Shown: positions 6,117-8,812 of the stretch, piece by piece
How positions within the stretch are numbered: the stretch's first letter is position 1
Layout of the letters: the number at the start of each line of letters is the position of its first letter
Assembly (NCBI GenBank): GCA_003510325.1
Contig: DONB01000275.1
Coordinates: forward strand, 3,762-12,573
Source: Thiobacillus sp.
GTDB lineage: Bacteria > Pseudomonadota > Gammaproteobacteria > Burkholderiales > Thiobacillaceae
Reading direction: 5' to 3'
DNA: 8,812 bases
Notes under the pieces: generated by a model
What the model was told of the DNA's origin: nothing
What the model saw: only the letters and a program-made list of their open reading frames with translations
Database searches by the model: none
Position numbers and translations under genes: made by a program

Positions 6117-6135
6117 AGGCCGGTCGTCCCGGCCT
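6117..6135 (+). repeat. Perfect 7-bp hairpin
   Basis: AGGCCGG (6117-6123) pairs with CCGGCCT (6129-6135) around TCGTC. No T-run follows. It lies 27 bases after the two-tier hairpin and may belong to the same origin region. Confidence 0.5.
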
Positions 6136-6166
6136 GCGACGATCACGTCCGGCCGTTGGCCTGCAT

Positions 6167-6216
6167 CCCGGGGGCAGACATGGAAGCCAGGGCTATGTCA
6201 TCATTCCCCGGGGGCA
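6167..6216 (+). repeat. Direct repeats CCCGGGGGCA flanking a small hairpin
   Basis: CCCGGGGGCA occurs at 6167-6176 and 6207-6216, start to start 40 bases. Between them GACAT/ATGTC (6177-6181/6195-6199) with inner AGCC/GGCT (6185-6188/6191-6194) forms a hairpin that begins directly after the first copy. Such spacing suits a repeat-binding protein such as the initiator or a repressor; this is inference. Confidence 0.5.
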
Positions 6217-6317
6217 CCGGAGTTGTATTAATTTTTTTTATACCAATCCCGCCCTCCATTTATTTGATAGGGGGAACTACAGTTGGCCACAGCGTATCCG
6301 ATATCGCATGTAGTATC

Positions 6318-6623
6318 ATGACCCCGACAAAACTGAAGAAACTCAAACGTCAGTTGGAGGAGATGTCAAGATCCCCCCAGAATCGCAACTACAAGGATTT
6401 AGTGTCGCTTGCGCTCCAACTTGGCAGGCAGAAAGAGAAGCGAGGGAAGGAAGTTAACTACACCCGGAAACGCGATCCAGCTCTGAGCCCCCCGCTTTCA
6501 ATCCCACAACATCCGGGGGACCTTAAGCCCCGCACGGCCCTTAGCATTATTGAAGCCTTGCTGAGCGATGTAGATGGCTGGGAGATTTATCTGTCCGAGT
6601 GCGCGGACAAAGAAAGGAGATAG
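6318..6623 (+). CDS. hicA: HicA-like toxin, extended form
   Basis: HicA proteins are small mRNA-cleaving toxins with a double-stranded-RNA-binding fold, held inactive by HicB. This 101-residue product lies just before a clear HicB gene. Its C-terminal half (LSPPLSIPQHPGDLKPRTALSIIEALL, residues 57-82) resembles the HicA ending in which a V-P-H-P-like strand and Leu-Lys-x-x-Thr precede the last helix. The N-terminus is basic (KLKKLKRQ). The Gly-Ser-His-His motif carrying the usual catalytic histidine is absent: the matching place reads RGKEVNYTRKR (42-52). It is also longer than the usual 55-85 residues. The ATG at 6318 has no ribosome binding site; upstream starts at 6195 and 6048 read through non-coding hairpins. 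Weak toxin translation beside a strong antitoxin site would suit a toxin-antitoxin pair. The match is moderate; another small basic protein remains possible. Confidence 0.6.
   Translation: MTPTKLKKLKRQLEEMSRSPQNRNYKDLVSLALQLGRQKEKRGKEVNYTRKRDPALSPPLSIPQHPGDLKPRTALSIIEALLSDVDGWEIYLSECADKERR
6614..6619 (+). promoter_or_regulatory. Ribosome binding site of hicB
   Basis: AAGGAG ends six bases before the ATG at 6626. It overlaps the last codons of hicA, sets the hicB start over the earlier in-frame GTG at 6599, and is the best site in the cargo block. Confidence 0.75.
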
Positions 6624-6625
6624 AG

Positions 6626-7213
6626 ATGGACAAGAAAGCAAAAGAAATTTTGAAAAAGCCCTACGCTCGCCGTCTTGTTCCTGACGAGGAGGGAGGTTTT
6701 GTCGCATCTATTCATGAATTCCCTGGATGTTTCGCCGAGGGAGAAACACCCGACGAAGCGCTACACAATCTAGACGAAGCGGCGGCTGCATGGATTGAAT
6801 CGGCTATGGCTACGGGATATCCCGTTCGTGAGCCGGTTTCGTTTTTCGGGTATAGCGGAAAAATCGCACTTCGGATTCCGCGCGGCTTACACAAGCAATT
6901 GGCTGAACTGGCCGAGTTGGAAGATAGCAGTATTAATCAGTTGTTGGTCACTGCAATCTCAGGATACGTAAGCACGGGACATGCGCTTTCTAAGCTTTCA
7001 GAGACAGTTCGCTCCGAAGTACGAAAAATCGTAACTGACGGACTTGTGTCGTTGTCTCGTAATGGCCCAACGTCTTTTACCTTTTCTATTCAGTCCTCGC
7101 AGGTTCCAATGCATTACGTGGGTGGGAGCTCCATGGCTGGCATTACGGCCGAAACAACTATTAGTATTCCTAATCCGTTACGACAGCCCGCCCTGCTGGA
7201 ACACGCTCCTTAA
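6626..7213 (+). CDS. hicB: HicB-family antitoxin with C-terminal extension
   Basis: HicB neutralises HicA and usually represses its own operon. Residues 12-66 show the HicB fold: YARRLVPDEEGGFVASIHEFPGCFAEGETPDEAL, with the typical double Gly, PGC and EG-x-TP-x-EAL positions, then an Ala-rich helix. Residues 78-115 (GKIALRIPRGLHKQLAELAE..., then SINQLLVTAISGYV) form a ribbon-helix-helix DNA-binding domain of the HicB/Arc type, fitting autoregulation. At 195 residues it is longer than the common 100-150. The extra C-terminal 80 residues contain one probable helix (LSKLSETVRSEVRKIV) and a Ser/Thr-rich tail of unknown role. The gene starts two bases after the toxin stop. This block is more A+T-rich than the phage structural genes, suggesting separate acquisition. 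Confidence 0.85.
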   Translation: MDKKAKEILKKPYARRLVPDEEGGFVASIHEFPGCFAEGETPDEALHNLDEAAAAWIESAMATGYPVREPVSFFGYSGKIALRIPRGLHKQLAELAELEDSSINQLLVTAISGYVSTGHALSKLSETVRSEVRKIVTDGLVSLSRNGPTSFTFSIQSSQVPMHYVGGSSMAGITAETTISIPNPLRQPALLEHAP

Positions 7214-7236
7214 TTATTTCGAGCCATTTCTCAATC

Positions 7237-7689
7237 ATGAGCAGGAAGAAACACCAACCTAAGCGCGTACGCTTTTTTCTCGCCGACGAAATACGTACAG
7301 ATGATCGGTCGAAGCCGCTGATCATAGGGCTATTCGTTGACGATCAAGTCTTAATTGAGGTGTCGTCTGAGCCAACACCTGAAAAGCCCATTTCGTTGCA
7401 AAGCATAACGGTCCTTGCGTCTCTCATCGATTGCGCGGGCCATTTTGACGCAGAGTCGAGTCTTTATGGGCCAAATGGGTTCGTTATTTTCGAGGGGCGT
7501 AAAATTGAAGGAGGGATTACAACGCATGAGGAAGGGGGTACCGAATTGAGAAATATGAATCTCATACTGAGATTCTCGCCTTTCATGATCCCTTCTCTTG
7601 GCGAGTATCGGCTGGACATAAAACTCGATAAGAAAACGTATACCTATACATTCAAGATCCTGAGCAGGGGCGCAGTTTATTCACCTTGA
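7237..7689 (+). CDS. Hypothetical protein, DUF6941-like
   Basis: The 150-residue product has no signal peptide or span. Its beginning (VRFFLADEIRTDDRSKPLIIGLF, residues 11-33) resembles DUF6941 proteins, which open with a similar F-L-A-D-D-V-R, a short gap and an I-G-x-Y/F strand. The rest alternates short beta strands (FVIFEG, MNLILRFSPF, YRLDIKLDKKTYTYTFKIL), suggesting an all-beta domain of the sort that ends with a ligand-like strand pair. No catalytic motif is visible. It begins 23 bases after hicB on the same strand without a good ribosome binding site, and a terminator follows it, so it probably shares the hicAB transcript. Its function is not known; a host-interaction or defence role would be a guess from company alone. 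Confidence 0.65.
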   Translation: MSRKKHQPKRVRFFLADEIRTDDRSKPLIIGLFVDDQVLIEVSSEPTPEKPISLQSITVLASLIDCAGHFDAESSLYGPNGFVIFEGRKIEGGITTHEEGGTELRNMNLILRFSPFMIPSLGEYRLDIKLDKKTYTYTFKILSRGAVYSP

Positions 7690-7717
7690 ATGCAATCTGC
7701 TTGGTTTCTTCCGTATC

Positions 7718-7747
7718 AAAAAAGCTTCCAACCTGGAGGCTTTTTTT
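7718..7747 (+). terminator. Bidirectional intrinsic terminator
   Basis: AAAAAAGCTTCC (7718-7729) pairs with GGAGGCTTTTTT (7735-7746) around AACCT, with one G-T pair. The T-run (7741-7747) serves plus-strand transcripts leaving the cargo block. On the minus strand the matching T-run ends at 7718. It sits between two converging genes. Confidence 0.88.
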
Positions 7748-7929
7748 CATTTCTGTGGCCGCCGCCATTCCTTCGGGTGATACACCACGTCCTTCAAGTC
7801 CGTTGGTTTATCTCTCAGCAACCTCCATCTTTGCGGCTGCTGACCCTTCGGGCTAGATCCCCGCCCGCGAAGCAGCCCAATTACCAGCAAAACCAGCCCC
7901 GAAAAAATAAGTAATTTCGCATATACCAT
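7747..7929 (-). CDS. 60-residue single-span membrane protein, minus strand
   Basis: The product starts MVYAK, has a strong N-terminal span (LLIFSGLVLLVIGLL, about residues 6-20), an RGRG turn and a basic hydrophilic tail rich in Arg, Pro and Trp (ending KEWRRPQK). This is a sensible small membrane protein plan: basic side inside, one span. Its stop is adjacent to the symmetrical terminator, which on this strand supplies the hairpin and T-run, and this supports a real gene. The start lies 22 bases from the integrase start, so the two are divergent. No clear ribosome binding site is seen. The family is not recognised. It could be chance, as the competing plus-strand frame here reads through the terminator. 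Confidence 0.5.
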   Translation of the reverse strand: MVYAKLLIFSGLVLLVIGLLRGRGSSPKGQQPQRWRLLRDKPTDLKDVVYHPKEWRRPQK

Positions 7930-7948
7930 GCGGTGACTTTACCATCCG

Positions 7949-7964
7949 TCCATGCACACATGGA
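7949..7964 (+). promoter_or_regulatory. Hairpin enclosing the integrase start codon
   Basis: TCCATG (7949-7954) is a perfect inverted match of CATGGA (7959-7964) with the loop CACA. The integrase ATG (7952-7954) is in the left arm. It could hide the start codon in the mRNA or be a small operator. A six-base stem may also be chance. Confidence 0.4.
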
Positions 7965-8794
7965 ACGACGCAGCATCCCTGTGGCTCATCGAGATGAACC
8001 ACAAACGCACCATCGATCACGATCGTAGAAAGCTTGAGTGGCTGCGGCCGCTGCTCGGCCAAAAACACCTTACTGATATCGATCGCTTCGTGATTGCCGA
8101 TATCGGCAAACTCAAGGCGGAAGAAGCGTCACCCGCCACGGCCAATCGTTACCTTGCCTTGATTCGCTCGATCATGCGGCGCGCCGCATTTGAATGGGAG
8201 TGGATTGCCAAACCGCCACGGATTCACCTCTATCAAGAACCAAGCCGGCGGATACGCTGGCTCACGGCCGAACAGGTGCGCACGCTGCTGGACGAACTAC
8301 TCCCGCACCAGCGGGACGCCGTGCTCTTCGCCCTCGCAACCGGTTTGCGACATGCCAACGTCGCCGGCCTCAAGTGGGATCAGGTCGATATGACCAGGCG
8401 CACGGCCTGGCTATTTGCGGACCAGGTGAAGAATGGGGAAGAGTTGCATGTGAGCCTGAACGACACTGCGCTCGATGTCCTAAAGCGAAGAAAAGGCAGA
8501 CACAAAGATTACGTCTTTACGTACAGGAATCGCCCTATCAAGCGATTCAATACGCGAGCTTGGTACAAGGCATTAAAAAGGGCTGGAATTGAAAATTTTC
8601 GCTGGCACGATCTGCGCCACACCTGGGCGAGTTGGCTTGTGCAGCAAGGCGTCCCGCTCTATTCAGTGCAGGAAATGGGGGGTTGGAAAACTTATAAGAT
8701 GGTTCGTCGGTACGCGCACCTGTCTCCAAGCGTCAATCTCGTCAATGCCCGCAAGATCGATGATGTTCTCGGGGACTTCAAAGACAATCATTGA
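7952..8794 (+). CDS. int: Tyrosine recombinase, phage integrase
   Basis: The 280-residue enzyme would integrate the circular phage DNA at the attachment site at its own 3' end. Residues 1-90 form a SAM-like core-binding domain (TWNDAASLWL, then SPATANRYLALIRSIMRRA). Residues 100-280 are the catalytic domain with a full set: Arg133 (ATGLRHANV), Lys160, His219 and Arg222 (WHDLRHTWASWL), Trp245 (GGW) and the nucleophile Tyr254 (RRYAHLS). It is shorter than lambda-type integrases because it lacks an N-terminal arm-binding domain. A stop at 7934-7936 in frame leaves 7952 as the only ATG start; there is no ribosome binding site. The last codons run into the tRNA-derived attachment core. The promoter must lie in or near the divergent minus-strand gene. 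Confidence 0.95.
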   Translation: MHTWNDAASLWLIEMNHKRTIDHDRRKLEWLRPLLGQKHLTDIDRFVIADIGKLKAEEASPATANRYLALIRSIMRRAAFEWEWIAKPPRIHLYQEPSRRIRWLTAEQVRTLLDELLPHQRDAVLFALATGLRHANVAGLKWDQVDMTRRTAWLFADQVKNGEELHVSLNDTALDVLKRRKGRHKDYVFTYRNRPIKRFNTRAWYKALKRAGIENFRWHDLRHTWASWLVQQGVPLYSVQEMGGWKTYKMVRRYAHLSPSVNLVNARKIDDVLGDFKDNH

Positions 8795-8812
8795 AAATCC
8801 GCGTGTCCTTGG
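8791..8812 (+). other. Attachment-site core: internal-to-3' fragment of a tRNA-Phe (GAA) gene
   Basis: The last 22 bases read as the anticodon loop (TTGAAAA with anticodon GAA), the 3' side of the anticodon stem (TCCGC), the variable region (GTGTC) and the start of the T arm (CTTGG) of a tRNA-Phe. From memory of the E. coli gene, this agrees at all but one base of the anticodon stem. The 5' half of the tRNA is missing: integrase codons precede it directly. This is therefore the displaced 3' portion at one phage end (attR), or attP of the circular form. The sequence is cut by the window edge. An intact tRNA-Phe is expected at the other phage end. Confidence 0.8.

Larger units (their letters stand above)
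5941..6317 (+). other. Intergenic region with clustered hairpins, probable origin region
   Basis: These 377 bases carry no convincing gene. A TTG-initiated frame crosses part of the region but runs through perfect hairpins and only becomes protein-like at 6318. The region holds the candidate packaging hairpin, CTGCA/TGCAG (6036-6040/6049-6053), two stronger hairpins and a pair of 10-base repeats. From about 6223 the composition turns A/T-rich (a run of eight T at 6232-6239). In Ff the minus- and plus-strand origins lie in the matching interval after gene IV. I cannot name the nick site. No promoter with both good -35 and -10 boxes is seen before 6318. GTATC occurs at 6294-6298 and 6313-6317 around the palindrome GATATC (6300-6305), a possible operator for the downstream toxin-antitoxin genes. 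Confidence 0.5.

Noticed and set aside
6206..6240. Terminator before the T-run at 6232-6239
   Set aside because: The only nearby stem (CCGG/CCGG, 6208-6220) has four pairs and sits 11 bases from the T-run, too weak and too far for an intrinsic terminator.
6048..6317. TTG-initiated upstream extension of the HicA-like gene (191 codons in all)
   Set aside because: The extension reads through two perfect hairpins and the direct repeats and has no protein-like composition or ribosome binding site; only the part from 6318 resembles a family.
6224..6317. Sigma-70 promoter for hicAB, for example TTGTAT, TTGATA or TTGGCC as -35
   Set aside because: None has a fair -10 box at 16-18 bases; TAGTAT (6311-6316) is too close to the ATG and lacks a matching -35.
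7690..7914. 74-codon plus-strand frame after the DUF6941-like gene
   Set aside because: It reads through the bidirectional terminator and the minus-strand gene, with no ribosome binding site.
1..8812. CRISPR array, insertion sequence or rRNA
   Set aside because: No regularly spaced repeats, transposase frame or rRNA motif was seen on either strand.

Overview
The window is most of an integrated (or circularly cut) filamentous phage, family Inoviridae, from a proteobacterium. It has the compact same-strand gene order of an inovirus: a replication initiator open at the left edge, several tiny membrane proteins, a major coat protein, a pIII/TspB-type adsorption protein, a pVI-like protein, a Zot/pI assembly ATPase and a pIV-type secretin. 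The base composition is fairly G+C-rich. The right edge carries a piece of a bacterial tRNA-Phe gene. Together with the integrase type this suggests a gamma- or betaproteobacterial host, but the sequence does not fix the genus.

Layout. Positions 3-749 are the C-terminal part of the pII/X-type replication protein. Positions 749-1418 hold three short genes joined by TGATG or ATGA overlaps (29, 52 and 141 codons). A hairpin with a T-run (1442-1465) lies just ahead of the major coat gene (1481-1768). A G/C hairpin (1777-1794) follows that gene, then a second 29-residue membrane peptide (1811-1900), the adsorption protein (1897-3372), the pVI-like protein (3376-3663), Zot (3665-4744) and the secretin (4741-5940). 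These run with overlaps or gaps of 12 bases or less, so they look like one translationally coupled morphogenesis operon. The order matches the VIII-III-VI-I-IV order of coliphage Ff.

Positions 5941-6317 look like the phage intergenic region. A long imperfect hairpin starts at the secretin stop codon, where Ff has its packaging signal. It is followed by two more hairpins and a pair of 10-base direct repeats. Origins of replication are expected here, but I cannot prove them by eye.

Positions 6318-7689 are a more A+T-rich cargo block. It holds a HicA-like toxin that lacks the usual Gly-Ser-His-His motif, a long HicB-type antitoxin with a strong ribosome binding site, and a protein resembling the DUF6941 family. 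A symmetrical terminator (7718-7747) closes the block. It probably also serves a small membrane protein encoded on the minus strand (7747-7929).

Positions 7952-8794 encode a tyrosine integrase with a complete catalytic set. Its stop codon lies inside the final 22 bases, which match the anticodon-loop-to-T-arm part of a tRNA-Phe (GAA) gene. This is therefore almost certainly the attachment site. The matching left end, the N-terminus of the replication protein and any pV-type single-strand DNA-binding protein are outside the window or not recognisable.
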